Positions 8,816-17,890 of a DNA stretch of 45,994 bases are shown here, one piece after another. The position numbers and the translations under genes are program-made. Within the stretch, counting starts at the first letter, position 1, and every line of letters begins with the position of its first letter. The stretch is taken from contig CALLMA010000007.1 in NCBI GenBank assembly GCA_938008015.1, forward strand, positions 1 through 45,994, in the 5' to 3' direction. The stretch is from an uncultured Celeribacter sp. Lineage in GTDB: Bacteria; Pseudomonadota; Alphaproteobacteria; Rhodobacterales; Rhodobacteraceae. The notes under the pieces were generated by a model that saw only the letters and a list, made by a program, of their open reading frames with translations, made no database searches and had not been told where the DNA came from.

Positions 8816-11581
8816 TTACTTTTTAAGGGCCATAAGAGCCGCAAACGGACTGTTCGGATCTATTGGCTTGTCTTTTTTAGGCGCTCTTGAAGGAGTGGAT
8901 CCGCCTTGTTTTTTACCATGAGGCTTGTTGCCTTTGAAGTTCTTATTGTTTTTATTGAACTTACCTGCGGTTTTCTCGTTATCACCACGCGCGCGGTTAT
9001 TGTTGCGCCCAGTGTTGCGCCCTGTGTTGCGATTGCCGCCCCATGTAAAGCTATAGAAAGTTTCCATTTCTGGAGCATCTTCTGTCGCAGGTTCTGCAGA
9101 TTCTGAAGTCTGATCAGCCTCAGCATTTTGAGTGTCTGCAACAGGCTCTTGGGTATTTGTGGCGTCTTCAGAAGAAGGTTGCGCTGTCGCTTTAACTTTG
9201 GCGCGTTCACCTTTTTCTGCTTTATACCCAAGTCCGCCCATAAGATCGGCAAATTGCTCAAGCGTCATCCCTGTGATTGAAAGCATGTCTGCTTTTGCTT
9301 CAAAACCACCGCGACTATCTTCTGTCCGTAAGAGATCAGCAAGACGCTCTAGCATGTCGATGCGGATTGCGCGCTGGCCTGCAAGGCGGAAGCCTGACAT
9401 TGTGTAATATCCCTTAGGCGCATTTGCGACTGCTGGGATTGTGACAAGGCCTGGGGGAGGGCTTTCGGGATTTTCGTCAAATTTTGCATTCAACGCCCAG
9501 ATGAGTAATCTCATGCGTGTCGGCGCTGGTTTCAGCAAGGCTGGCATGAAAATAGTAAATTGGCCAAAGCGGATACCGTGTTTGCGCAAGGCGCTGCGGG
9601 CATCTTGATCTAGTTCTTTAACTTCGTTGGCAATCTCGCTTCTTGAGATGATACCAAGGTTTTCACTCAGGCGAAACGCAAAGCCGCGTGCGAGGCCTTC
9701 AAGGGCTTCATCTTTTGAAAGCGCAAGGAGTGGCTCAAAGAGTGTTGCTATTTTGCGATCAATAAAGTGCTGTAAACGGCGTTCAACTTTTTGAGCAACA
9801 TCAACCCCAGCCGCTTCATCAACAAAGGCAACAGCGCGTGGTTTGAGAGGATCATCTCCTGCGACCAATTTACCAACAGCATCTTGGCCCCACATCAGAC
9901 CACCTTGATCTGTGAAATCAATCTCTGTGTCTGGTGCATTATAAAACCGATCTGCGCGCAAATGAAATTCGGGCGCAAGGGCTGCGACGGCAGCTTGGTT
10001 TAATGTTTTTGCTTCATCAGGGCTTGATGTTGCATCTTGTTGAAATTGAAATCCGATGAGACGACCGATGAATTCACCTTCAACCGTCACTTCGCCTTTA
10101 TCATTTACATTGGCCACGAGGCCCTCCTTTTGTTTGAGTCGCCGGAGAAGGATACTTGTCCGCCGATCCACAAATCTTTGAGTCAGTGCATTATGCAATG
10201 CATCCGACAATCTATCTTCAATGTCACGTGTTCGATCACGCCAATATGGCATATCATCGAGCCAATTGTCGCGCTGCGAAACATATGTCCATGTGCGAAT
10301 GTAAGCCAGCCTTTTGGATAGGTTGTCAATATTTCCTTTTACATTATCGACGCGTTTTACCTGATTGTTAAGCCAATCATGCGGAATTCTTCCAAATTCA
10401 TGTAAAAATGAGAAAATGCGTTCAAGGATGGCTGTATGCTCATTATGCGATACGTTGCGAAAATCAGGGATTCGGCAGACATCCCAGAGCAGTTTGATAT
10501 CTTTGCTATTTCTTAATTTAGGGCGCATTGTTTGCAATGCTGATAATGTCTTGAGTGAGAGCAGGTCATCTGCATCTCTTGCCTTGATTAACTCTGGAGA
10601 TTTTGAGGGCGCCTCTAATGAGCCAATCAATCGCTCAGCCGTTCCGAATTCAAGGCGGCTATTTCTGAAGCTTAGTTTTTCAATCGGCATGAAACGATGC
10701 TCTTCCAAGGCTTCAATAACCTCTTCTGAAAAGGGCTGGGCTTCGCCTGTGACGCCAAATGTTCCATCGCGCATATATCTGCCAGCGCGCCCTGCGATTT
10801 GTGCAATTTCATTGGGCATAAGTTGGCGCATCGTGCGGCCATCAAACTTATATGTTGAGGATAAGGAGACATGATTGACATCAAGATTAAGCCCCATGCC
10901 AATGGCATCTGTGGCCACGAGATAATCAACGTCACCATTTTGATAAAGCTCAACTTGGGCATTGCGCGTGCGAGGGCTTAAGGCCCCCATTATGATCGCA
11001 GCACCGCCTTTTTGGCGCCTTAAAAGCTCGGCAATTGCATAAACATTATCAACTGAGAACCCAACGATCGCAGATCGAGCTGGAATGCGACTTATTTTCT
11101 TTGAGCCTGTATATGTGAGTTTTGAAAAGCGGTCTCTTTGCAAAAACTCAACTCTTGGAATGAGTTTTGCAATGATTGATTGCATGGCGTCTGAGCCCAT
11201 GAAAATGGTTTCACTGAGGCCGCGTGCATGAAGCAAGCGGTCGGTGAAGACGTGTCCGCGTTCAGGATCTGCGCAAAGTTGTATTTCATCAACGGCTAAA
11301 AATTCACATCCCATAGAAGAGGGCATCGCTTCAACCGTGCATACCCAATATTGCGCACGCGCAGGAACAATACGCTCTTCGCCCGTGATCAGCGCGACAA
11401 CAGAAGGGCCTTTGATTGCGACAATCTTATTATAAACCTCACGTGCTAAAAGGCGGAGCGGAAGGCCTATTATGCCTGAGCGATGCGCAAGCATGCGCTC
11501 GATCGCATAATGAGTTTTGCCCGTGTTGGTTGGCCCAAGGACGGCTTTTATATTGTTGCGCATTGGTGAATGCTGAATCAT
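8816..11581 (-). CDS. Suv3-like DEAD/DExH RNA helicase
   Basis: A 921-residue superfamily 2 helicase resembling mitochondrial Suv3, the RNA-degradosome helicase, whose bacterial relatives are common in alphaproteobacteria. Motifs in order: Walker A GPTNTGKT (16-23), DEIQ (98-101) in place of DEAD, ATDAIGMGLNLD (223-234) and QIAGRAGR (261-268) with the arginine finger. The middle is helical as in Suv3. From about 790 the protein becomes low-complexity: first acidic and Glu/Ala/Thr-rich, then a basic Asn/Arg/Gly/Lys-rich tail with repeated N-T-G-R, ending in the conserved SPFAALMALKK peptide. The tail probably binds RNA (inference). An alternative start is Met7. Confidence 0.9.
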   Translation of the reverse strand: MIQHSPMRNNIKAVLGPTNTGKTHYAIERMLAHRSGIIGLPLRLLAREVYNKIVAIKGPSVVALITGEERIVPARAQYWVCTVEAMPSSMGCEFLAVDEIQLCADPERGHVFTDRLLHARGLSETIFMGSDAMQSIIAKLIPRVEFLQRDRFSKLTYTGSKKISRIPARSAIVGFSVDNVYAIAELLRRQKGGAAIIMGALSPRTRNAQVELYQNGDVDYLVATDAIGMGLNLDVNHVSLSSTYKFDGRTMRQLMPNEIAQIAGRAGRYMRDGTFGVTGEAQPFSEEVIEALEEHRFMPIEKLSFRNSRLEFGTAERLIGSLEAPSKSPELIKARDADDLLSLKTLSALQTMRPKLRNSKDIKLLWDVCRIPDFRNVSHNEHTAILERIFSFLHEFGRIPHDWLNNQVKRVDNVKGNIDNLSKRLAYIRTWTYVSQRDNWLDDMPYWRDRTRDIEDRLSDALHNALTQRFVDRRTSILLRRLKQKEGLVANVNDKGEVTVEGEFIGRLIGFQFQQDATSSPDEAKTLNQAAVAALAPEFHLRADRFYNAPDTEIDFTDQGGLMWGQDAVGKLVAGDDPLKPRAVAFVDEAAGVDVAQKVERRLQHFIDRKIATLFEPLLALSKDEALEGLARGFAFRLSENLGIISRSEIANEVKELDQDARSALRKHGIRFGQFTIFMPALLKPAPTRMRLLIWALNAKFDENPESPPPGLVTIPAVANAPKGYYTMSGFRLAGQRAIRIDMLERLADLLRTEDSRGGFEAKADMLSITGMTLEQFADLMGGLGYKAEKGERAKVKATAQPSSEDATNTQEPVADTQNAEADQTSESAEPATEDAPEMETFYSFTWGGNRNTGRNTGRNNNRARGDNEKTAGKFNKNNKNFKGNKPHGKKQGGSTPSRAPKKDKPIDPNSPFAALMALKK

Positions 11582-11818
11582 CCCAGCCCCATTTGCTGCT
11601 TTGTTATTGGTGGTGCTAAATATGTCTTTGGATCCGGAAACTTACAAGGGTATGGATTTATTATTCGGCAAATATTTGAGGCCAGGAAACACAAAATAAG
11701 ACATTCTTAATGGTAATGCTTCAGATAATACCTGTTAGAGTTTGTAATTATAGTTATATAAACCATATGTATTTAAAGCCATTTTTATATTGGCGTGGTT
11801 ATTAGAGAGGAAAATAGA
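11582..11818. promoter_or_regulatory. Divergent intergenic region between the helicase and the SCP2 gene
   Basis: 237 bases separate two divergent genes, so it must hold both promoters. The right half is very AT-rich, with TATATAAA-like sequence near 11754-11762, about 60 nt before the SCP2 start. I see no box pair good enough to call and no reading frame of interest. Confidence 0.3.
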
Positions 11819-12109
11819 ATGAGTGACGTAATTTCAGCGGCAGTTGAGGCTTTAAGTACAAAGTTATCTGAAGGGTTTTCAGAGGGCAGTGCGAAATTTG
11901 TGATTGAAGATGAAGGTTCTATTTTGGTGGATGATCAAGGCGTTCGTTCTTCTGACGATGATGCGGATGTGACACTTACGGCCTCACTCGATGTTTTTCA
12001 GGGCATGATGGAGGGGGATGTGGATCCTGCTTCGGCTTTCATGCAAGGCAAACTCTCTGTCGATGGTGATATGGGGCTTGCGATGCGTTTGGGAAGCGCC
12101 TTGTCATAA
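11819..12109 (+). CDS. SCP2 sterol-binding domain protein
   Basis: A 96-residue single-domain protein of the sterol carrier protein 2 fold, which binds lipids or acyl-CoA in a hydrophobic tunnel. The typical end motif D-ASAFMQGKLSVDGDMGLAMRL is clear (about 65-90). I chose the ATG at 11819 because GAGAGG lies 8-13 nt before it. An in-frame codon 24 nt upstream has no such support. It probably forms an operon with the hydrolase 32 nt downstream, which suggests lipid handling (inference). Confidence 0.88.
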   Translation: MSDVISAAVEALSTKLSEGFSEGSAKFVIEDEGSILVDDQGVRSSDDDADVTLTASLDVFQGMMEGDVDPASAFMQGKLSVDGDMGLAMRLGSALS

Positions 12110-12141
12110 GTGTAAGAAAATAAACGGCTTTGAGGGATGGT

Positions 12142-13089
12142 ATGGCGAAAGAAAACGATGGCCTTTTGCATGATTTAATTGGTGTGCCTCAAGGTGGTAT
12201 GGGCTATTGGGTGCATTGTGCCGATGGTCTGCGCTTGCGAGTTGCGTTGTGGCAGCCGCAAGAGGAGGCCAAGGGCACTGTTTTTATCTTTCAAGGGCGC
12301 ACTGAGTGGATCGAGAAATATGGTCCTGCTGTAAGCGAATGCTTGAAAAGAGGCTATCATGCGATTGCGATTGATTGGCGCGGGCAGGGGCTTTCAGATC
12401 GGATGCTTGATGATCCGATGATTGGCCATGTTGAAAATTTTACGGATTATCAGCATGATGTGCGCGCACTCATTGAATTTGCTAAAGAAAAGCAACTTCC
12501 AAAGCCTTGGTTCATGCTGGCCCATTCTATGGGGGGCGCCATTGGTTTGCGTGCTCTCATTGAAACAGAGGTGTTTTCTGCAGCTTCCTTTTCTGCGCCA
12601 ATGTGGGGAATCGGTTTGAGTTTTGTTCAGCGCCTTGTCGCCACTGCATTGAGCCCCTTGATTAAAGCCACAGGCCGATTGAATAAATTAGCCCCCGCAA
12701 CCACGCGCCAAGTTTATAATGAATTATTTCCTTTTGAGGGGAATAAGCTCACGGCGGATCGTGAGATGTATGAGTTCATGCTTGAGCATTTGCGGGCCGT
12801 TCCTGAATTTCGCATTGGGGGGCCTTCTGCCAATTGGGCTTTGGAGGCAATCGCTGAAAATAAATGGGCGTTGCAGCAAGTTTTACCCCAAGTACCAATC
12901 GTTTGTTATTTAGGTGATGATGAGCAAATCGTCAGTAAAACGGCGATCAGAGCAATGATGGCGAAGCTGCCTCATGCACAGCTCTATGAAATCAAAGGCG
13001 CACGCCATGAGTTTCCTATGGAAGTGCCTTCAGTGCGCAATGATTTCTACGAAAAAAGTTTTGCCTTATATGACGCTCACATCTCGTAG
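12142..13089 (+). CDS. Alpha/beta hydrolase, lysophospholipase (PldB-like)
   Basis: A 315-residue alpha/beta hydrolase of the serine aminopeptidase S33/monoacylglycerol lipase type. The probable triad is Ser129 in the nucleophile elbow AHSMGG, Asp259 or Asp260 in LGDDEQIV and His289 in GARHEF. The oxyanion region FQGRTEWIEKY and IDWRGQGLS are as in PldB homologues of alphaproteobacteria. No signal peptide, so cytoplasmic. I chose the ATG at 12142 because GAGGG sits 5-9 nt upstream; a TTG at 12130 is in frame but less likely. Substrate is probably a lysophospholipid or monoacylglycerol, which fits its SCP2 neighbour. Confidence 0.88.
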   Translation: MAKENDGLLHDLIGVPQGGMGYWVHCADGLRLRVALWQPQEEAKGTVFIFQGRTEWIEKYGPAVSECLKRGYHAIAIDWRGQGLSDRMLDDPMIGHVENFTDYQHDVRALIEFAKEKQLPKPWFMLAHSMGGAIGLRALIETEVFSAASFSAPMWGIGLSFVQRLVATALSPLIKATGRLNKLAPATTRQVYNELFPFEGNKLTADREMYEFMLEHLRAVPEFRIGGPSANWALEAIAENKWALQQVLPQVPIVCYLGDDEQIVSKTAIRAMMAKLPHAQLYEIKGARHEFPMEVPSVRNDFYEKSFALYDAHIS

Positions 13090-13191
13090 ATTAAGAGGCA
13101 TCTTTTGAATTATTCCAACTTAGGTATTTGCATCTGAGAAAAACCCTCTTAAGTCTATATCAAAGCTTATATATATTCAGAGGATTTCGTT

Positions 13192-15024
13192 ATGCAGATC
13201 ATTCAAGGCCTTAAATTGCCACGCCCCGTATTCGAAGCGGATGTCTCTCAAGGCGGACAAGAATTTGGCGATCTACCTGATTGGAATTTGGATGATTTGT
13301 ATACAGGTGAAGAGGCGCCTGAGTTGCTGAGCGACTTGAATTGGCTGGAGCAAGCTTGCCAAGATTTTGCGTCCAAATATCAAGGGCAGCTCGCCAACTT
13401 AGATGGACCATCTATGTTGGCCTGTATTGAAGAAAATGAAAAAATTTCAATGGTTGCAGGGCGTTTGGGCTCTTATGCTGGATTGCGCTATTATCAAAAT
13501 ACGGTTGATGCGAGCCGAGCAAAGTTCTTTTCTGATATTCAAGATAAACTAACGAATTTCACAGCGCCTTTGGTCTTCTTTTCTTTAGAAGTGAACCGCA
13601 TTGAAACGGCTGACCTTGAAGAAATGCTAAAGCATGCGCCCTTGGCAAGATATCGCTGTATTTTTGAAAAAATGCGCAAAATGCGCCCACACCAACTTTC
13701 AGATGAATTAGAGCGCTATGAACATGATATGTCTGTTGTTGGGGCGTCTGCTTGGAATAAACTCTTTGATGAAACTGTTGCCGATTTAAAATTCAACATT
13801 AATGGCGAAGAGATGGGGCTTGAGGCCGCATCATCGTTAATGTCCGAACAAGATCGTGGTGTGCGAGAGGTCGCCGCAAAAGAGATTGCCCGCGTTCTTG
13901 GCACGAATATTAAAATTTTCACACGCGTTCACAATACTCTCGCAAAAATGGGCGAAGTTGAAGATACGTGGCGCAACATGCCAACCCCTCAAACTGGCCG
14001 CCATCTTTCGAATGATGTGGAGGGCGAAGTCGTTGAGGCGCTGCGCAATGCCGTTGTTGCGGCCTATCCAAAGCTTTCGCATCGTTATTATGAGTTGAAA
14101 CGCAAATGGATGGGCCTTGATAAACTCCAAGTTTGGGATCGTAATGCGCCTTTGCCAATGGAAGAAAATCGCCTCATTCAATGGGATGAAGCGAAATCGA
14201 TGGTTATGAATGCCTACCACGATTTTGATCCGAAGATGGCTGAGTTGACAGAGCCCTTTTTTGAGAAGGGGTGGATTGACGCTGGCGTAAAAGAAGGCAA
14301 GGCGCCCGGTGCTTTTGCGCATCCTACTGTGACGGATGTTCATCCTTATGTTATGTTGAATTATTTGGGGAAGCCTCGCGATGTTATGACATTGGCGCAT
14401 GAACTTGGGCATGGTGTGCATCAGGTGCTTGCCGCTGAGCAGGGCGAACTTCTTTCTTCTACACCGCTCACATTGGCTGAAACGGCTTCTGTTTTTGGTG
14501 AGATGCTCACATTTCAGAAGCTTCTATCGAATGCAGGCTCACAAGCAGAGCGCAAAATTCTTTTGGCTGGCAAGGTTGAGGATATGCTCAACACAGTTGT
14601 TCGCCAAATTGCCTTTTATGATTTTGAGTGCAAATTACACGAGGCGCGCCGTCATGGAGAATTAACCCCAGATCAGATCAACGCTTTATGGATGTCTGTT
14701 CAAGGCGAAAGCCTGGGGCCGGCCTTTGAGTTTATGGATGGCTATGAAACATTTTGGAGCTATATACCGCATTTTGTGCATTCGCCTTTTTATGTTTATG
14801 CCTATGCCTTCGGCGATGGGTTGGTAAATGCGCTTTATGCTGCCTATCAAGAAGCCCCGGAAGGGTTTGAGGATAAGTATTTTGATATGTTGAAAGCCGG
14901 TGGATCGAAGCATCATAAAGAGCTGCTTGCCCCCTTTGGTTTGGATGCAAGTGATCCAAAGTTTTGGGATAAAGGCCTCTCGATGATTTCTGGGTTTATC
15001 GATGAATTGGAAGCGATGGAATAA
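13192..15024 (+). CDS. pepF: M3 family oligoendopeptidase F
   Basis: A 610-residue zinc metallopeptidase of family M3, which cuts short peptides in the cytoplasm. The HExxH motif is His403-Glu404-…-His407 in LAHELGHGVHQ; the third zinc ligand should be the Glu in the downstream LAETASVFGEM stretch. Length and the GDGLVNALYAAYQE region are typical of the pepF/M3 clade. Preceded by a 102-nt gap and so probably transcribed separately from the hydrolase. Confidence 0.95.
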   Translation: MQIIQGLKLPRPVFEADVSQGGQEFGDLPDWNLDDLYTGEEAPELLSDLNWLEQACQDFASKYQGQLANLDGPSMLACIEENEKISMVAGRLGSYAGLRYYQNTVDASRAKFFSDIQDKLTNFTAPLVFFSLEVNRIETADLEEMLKHAPLARYRCIFEKMRKMRPHQLSDELERYEHDMSVVGASAWNKLFDETVADLKFNINGEEMGLEAASSLMSEQDRGVREVAAKEIARVLGTNIKIFTRVHNTLAKMGEVEDTWRNMPTPQTGRHLSNDVEGEVVEALRNAVVAAYPKLSHRYYELKRKWMGLDKLQVWDRNAPLPMEENRLIQWDEAKSMVMNAYHDFDPKMAELTEPFFEKGWIDAGVKEGKAPGAFAHPTVTDVHPYVMLNYLGKPRDVMTLAHELGHGVHQVLAAEQGELLSSTPLTLAETASVFGEMLTFQKLLSNAGSQAERKILLAGKVEDMLNTVVRQIAFYDFECKLHEARRHGELTPDQINALWMSVQGESLGPAFEFMDGYETFWSYIPHFVHSPFYVYAYAFGDGLVNALYAAYQEAPEGFEDKYFDMLKAGGSKHHKELLAPFGLDASDPKFWDKGLSMISGFIDELEAME

Positions 15025-15068
15025 ACTGATTTACATTTGCTTTTATATGTAATCGACTGAAAAATATC

Positions 15069-15641
15069 ATGAATACACCTGCCCATCTTTTATTCGCCGG
15101 CGCATTGTTTGGCAAAAAAAATACCCCCCGTCTTACATGGTTTGCCATGTTGGGGGGATTGATGCCGGATTTGTCGCTGTATCTTCTGGCAGGGAGCTCA
15201 CTCTTTATCTTGGGGTATTCGCCTCAAGTCGTTTTTGATGAATTGTATTTTTCGGATTTATGGCAAACGATTTTCTCAGTTGATAACTCTTTCCTTATTT
15301 GGGGAGGGGTTCTCCTTTTGGGAGTTTGTAGAAAAAGGCCGGCCTTAACCGCCTTTTCGGCGGGCGCCCTTTTGCATATTGCTTTTGACTTCCCTCTCCA
15401 CCACGATGATGGGCGCGCGCATTTTTGGCCAATTTCTTCTTGGGTTTTTGAAAGCCCTGTAAGTTATTGGGATAGAAGTCATCATGCAAGCTGGGTGCAA
15501 CCATTAGAAACAAGCCTTGCCTGCATTGCTGCCATATTTTGTTGGCGGCAGTCGCATTCTATTCTGCTTCGCCTTGTCGTTTCTGCACTTATATTGATGC
15601 AGGTCTTTGCGTCAGGTTTATGGCAGTTTATCTTTGTGTGA
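15069..15641 (+). CDS. Predicted membrane protein, YdjM/DUF457-like
   Basis: A 190-residue protein with about four hydrophobic segments (roughly 20-45, 75-90, 95-115 and 155-185). It begins NTPAHLLFAGALFG and contains MPDLSLYLL, LLHIAFDFPLHHDDGRAHFWP and SPVSYWDRSHH. The spaced His/Asp residues (HIAFD, HHDD, DRSHH) resemble those of the YdjM/DUF457 family of predicted membrane-bound metal-dependent hydrolases. In related alphaproteobacteria it is often labelled 'cobalamin biosynthesis protein CobQ'; nothing in the sequence supports that name. Function unknown. It starts 44 nt after pepF and may be co-transcribed. Confidence 0.75.
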   Translation: MNTPAHLLFAGALFGKKNTPRLTWFAMLGGLMPDLSLYLLAGSSLFILGYSPQVVFDELYFSDLWQTIFSVDNSFLIWGGVLLLGVCRKRPALTAFSAGALLHIAFDFPLHHDDGRAHFWPISSWVFESPVSYWDRSHHASWVQPLETSLACIAAIFCWRQSHSILLRLVVSALILMQVFASGLWQFIFV

Positions 15642-15670
15642 ATAAAAGAAACGCCCCTATAAAAGGGGCG
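15642..15670 (-). terminator. Intrinsic terminator of rpoH
   Basis: A 7-bp GC-rich stem (CGCCCCT with AGGGGCG, 5-nt loop) at 15652-15670, followed on the minus strand by TTTCTTTT. It lies just between two convergent genes. Confidence 0.85.
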
Positions 15671-15700
15671 AGTTGGGGGGGATTTCGTTTGAGGCTGGTC

Positions 15701-16597
15701 TTAAAGGATGCCACTCTCAGCGGCGAGCTCGCGCATGCGAGACTGTAGCTTTTCGAAAGCACGGACTTCGATTTGGCGAATTCTTTCGCGCGAAACATCG
15801 TATTTGCCGGATAATTCTTCTAATGTCGCAGGCTGATCCTTCAGTTTGCGCAGCATAATGATATCTTTTTCACGTTCATTGAGAGTTCCAAGAGCTGTTG
15901 CCAATAGCTCGCGGCGGCTTTCCATTTCGTCTTTGGCTTCATAATTGGCCGCCGTATTGGCCGTTTCATCTTCGAGCCAATCTTGCCATTGAGCTGTGCC
16001 ATCATCCTCTGATCCAACGGTTGCATTTAATGAAGCGTCTCCACCTGAAAGGCGGCGATTCATTGTAATAACTTCGTTCTCAGTGACGCCAAGATCAGTT
16101 GCGATCTTGGTCACATTTTCTGGATTTAAATCTCCTTCTTCCAGAGCGCCAATTCTACTTTTAGCTTTTCTCAAGTTGAAGAAGAGTTTCTTTTGAGCGG
16201 ATGTTGTGCCGAGTTTTACAAGGCTCCAAGAGCGCAAAACATATTCTTGAATAGAAGCACGGATCCACCACATGGCATATGTCGATAGGCGAAAACCTTT
16301 ATCCGGATCGAAGCGTTTGACCGCTTGCATCAAGCCGACATTAGCCTCAGAAATGACTTCCGATTGCGGCAGCCCGTAACCCCGGTAGCCCATTGCAATT
16401 TTTGCAGCCAGTCGCAGGTGCGATGTAACGAGTTTATGCGCGGCGCCGCTATCTTCATGATCAACCCAACGCTTTGCGAGCATAAATTCTTGTTCAGATT
16501 CGAGCATTGGAAATTTGCGAATTTCTTGCAAATAGCGGCTAAGGCCTTGTTCTGGGCTTGGGGCCGGTAAATTTTCGTAATTTCCCATCTCGGACAA
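15701..16597 (-). CDS. rpoH: RNA polymerase heat-shock sigma factor RpoH (sigma-32)
   Basis: A 298-residue group 3 sigma factor that directs transcription of heat-shock genes. Region 1.2-2 is complete, with SHLRLAAKIAMGYRGYGLP and RFDPDKGFRLSTYAMWWIRASIQEYVLRSW (2.3-2.4). The RpoH box around AQKKLFFNLRKAKSRI, which separates sigma-32 from other group 3 factors, is intact. Region 4.2 (EELSGKYDVSRERIRQIEVRAFEKLQ) ends the protein. Clients visible in this window include clpB. The leader carries an inverted repeat and a tandem repeat described separately. Alphaproteobacteria often have several rpoH paralogues, so the numbering is unknown. Confidence 0.96.
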   Translation of the reverse strand: MSEMGNYENLPAPSPEQGLSRYLQEIRKFPMLESEQEFMLAKRWVDHEDSGAAHKLVTSHLRLAAKIAMGYRGYGLPQSEVISEANVGLMQAVKRFDPDKGFRLSTYAMWWIRASIQEYVLRSWSLVKLGTTSAQKKLFFNLRKAKSRIGALEEGDLNPENVTKIATDLGVTENEVITMNRRLSGGDASLNATVGSEDDGTAQWQDWLEDETANTAANYEAKDEMESRRELLATALGTLNEREKDIIMLRKLKDQPATLEELSGKYDVSRERIRQIEVRAFEKLQSRMRELAAESGIL

Positions 16598-16630
16598 TCT
16601 TTTCTGTTATGTTTCGCGCAGATTAATGAT

Positions 16631-16653
16631 GTGTTAATTATTTCACTTAACAC
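16631..16653. promoter_or_regulatory. Inverted repeat in the rpoH upstream region
   Basis: Perfect 7-bp inverted repeat GTGTTAA/TTAACAC with a 9-nt spacer, 34-56 nt upstream of the rpoH start. The place suits an operator or a leader hairpin. AT-rich sequence with promoter-like TTGAAT lies further upstream, but I cannot call a promoter with confidence. Confidence 0.35.
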
Positions 16654-16742
16654 CTTAATATTTCATTTATGTTTATAAATTTTCTATTCAAGTAGGCGAG
16701 AATTTTTTTTGTTAGCAAAATGATCATTGAATTTTCAAAGGG

Positions 16743-16809
16743 ATGCACTGCCCAATTATGCACTGCCCAATGATGCGCCTTCTTCGCGCGCGGGCTTGAA
16801 GAAGGGCGC
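16743..16809. repeat. 15-bp tandem repeat plus hairpin between rluD and rpoH
   Basis: Two tandem copies of a 15-bp unit (ATGCACTGCCCAAT plus T or G) at 16743-16772 are followed by the start of a third (ATGC). Next comes a near-perfect 11-bp hairpin: GCGCCTTCTTC at 16775-16785 pairs with GAAGAAGGGCGC at 16798-16809 with one bulge. It lies in the gap between the rluD stop and the rpoH start. The hairpin could end rluD transcription, but no T-run follows it. Confidence 0.5.
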
Positions 16810-16870
16810 TTTCAATACCTATGCTTTCTCGCGTTTTATACTCTCGATTTTATGTTGTTATAAAATACGG

Positions 16871-17890
16871 TTATAAAATACTGAGTAAGTTTTGCATATC
16901 TTCTGGCAGCGGGGCTTCAAAACGAATTTTTTCTTTCGTTATGGGATGAATGAACCCCAAGACAGTTGCGTGAAGTGCTTGACGGGGGAAAGACGCAATT
17001 TGATCACGGCCAGATTGTGAAATGGCTTTGTGAGATAATTTGCGTTTCCCGCCATAAGTCTGATCTCCGATAAGACCATGACCGGCGTGCGCCATGTGGA
17101 CGCGAATTTGATGCGTGCGCCCTGTTTCCAGCCAACATTCAATTAATGAAAGCTGCTCTGGCTCCCCAAAGCTTTCTAAAATTCTGGCACGCGTGACGGC
17201 ATGACGGCCGTCATGGAAAGAAACGGCTTGTTTTTGGCGGTCTGCTTTGTGGCGACCCAGAAGTGTCGTGATGCGAATGATGTTTGAGCCTTCAAAGCCA
17301 ACACCTTTTACACCGCGCAGCCGAGGATCCATCACATTAGGAACGCCGTAAACCAGCGCTGTATATTTGCGCTCAACACTATGCTTTTCAAATTGCTTCG
17401 CTAAGCCTTGATGCGCCTCATCAGATTTCGCTACCACCAATAATCCTGAGGTGTCTTTATCTATGCGGTGCACAATGCCTGGGCGCTTTTCGCCACCGAT
17501 GCCAGATAAGCTTTCGCCACAATGAAACATCAAAGCGTTGACCAATGTGCCATCTGGCGCGCCAGGGGCAGGGTGAACCACCATGCCAACAGGTTTGTTT
17601 ACAACAATGAGATCATCATCTTCATAGATGATTTCAAGCGGGATATCTTGCGCTGCAATATCTAAATCACTGGCTTGCGGCACGATAACCTCAATCTGAT
17701 CGCCTTCACTCACCTTCGCTTTGAGATCTGTCACCACCTTTTCGTTGACGCTTACCTCACCTTGTGCGATGAGCTTGGCTAAGCGCGAGCGAGACAGCTT
17801 AGCATCTTCAGGGATGTCGCGTGCGATCACCTTATCGAAACGCTTCGGTGGATTGGCAGCAATTGTAAAAGAAATCTTTGTGGAAGACAT
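16871..17890 (-). CDS. rluD: Ribosomal large subunit pseudouridine synthase D-type (RluA family)
   Basis: A 339-residue pseudouridine synthase; RluD modifies uridines of helix 69 in 23S rRNA. An N-terminal S4 domain (about 33-75) precedes the catalytic domain. The catalytic motif HRIDKDTSG has Asp144 as nucleophile. The end motif E-WLETGRTHQIRVH is typical. I chose the ATG at 17890 because homologues begin shortly before PPKRFDKVIA. The frame stays open for 36 more codons to 17998, which would overlap the divergent gene heavily. The chosen ATG shares two bases with the ATG of that gene on the other strand. Confidence 0.9.
   Translation of the reverse strand: MSSTKISFTIAANPPKRFDKVIARDIPEDAKLSRSRLAKLIAQGEVSVNEKVVTDLKAKVSEGDQIEVIVPQASDLDIAAQDIPLEIIYEDDDLIVVNKPVGMVVHPAPGAPDGTLVNALMFHCGESLSGIGGEKRPGIVHRIDKDTSGLLVVAKSDEAHQGLAKQFEKHSVERKYTALVYGVPNVMDPRLRGVKGVGFEGSNIIRITTLLGRHKADRQKQAVSFHDGRHAVTRARILESFGEPEQLSLIECWLETGRTHQIRVHMAHAGHGLIGDQTYGGKRKLSHKAISQSGRDQIASFPRQALHATVLGFIHPITKEKIRFEAPLPEDMQNLLSIL

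Noticed and set aside
15069-15641. The label cobalamin biosynthesis CobQ for the membrane protein.
   Set aside because: It has no CobQ amidotransferase motifs and is far too short; the label appears to be a propagated misannotation.
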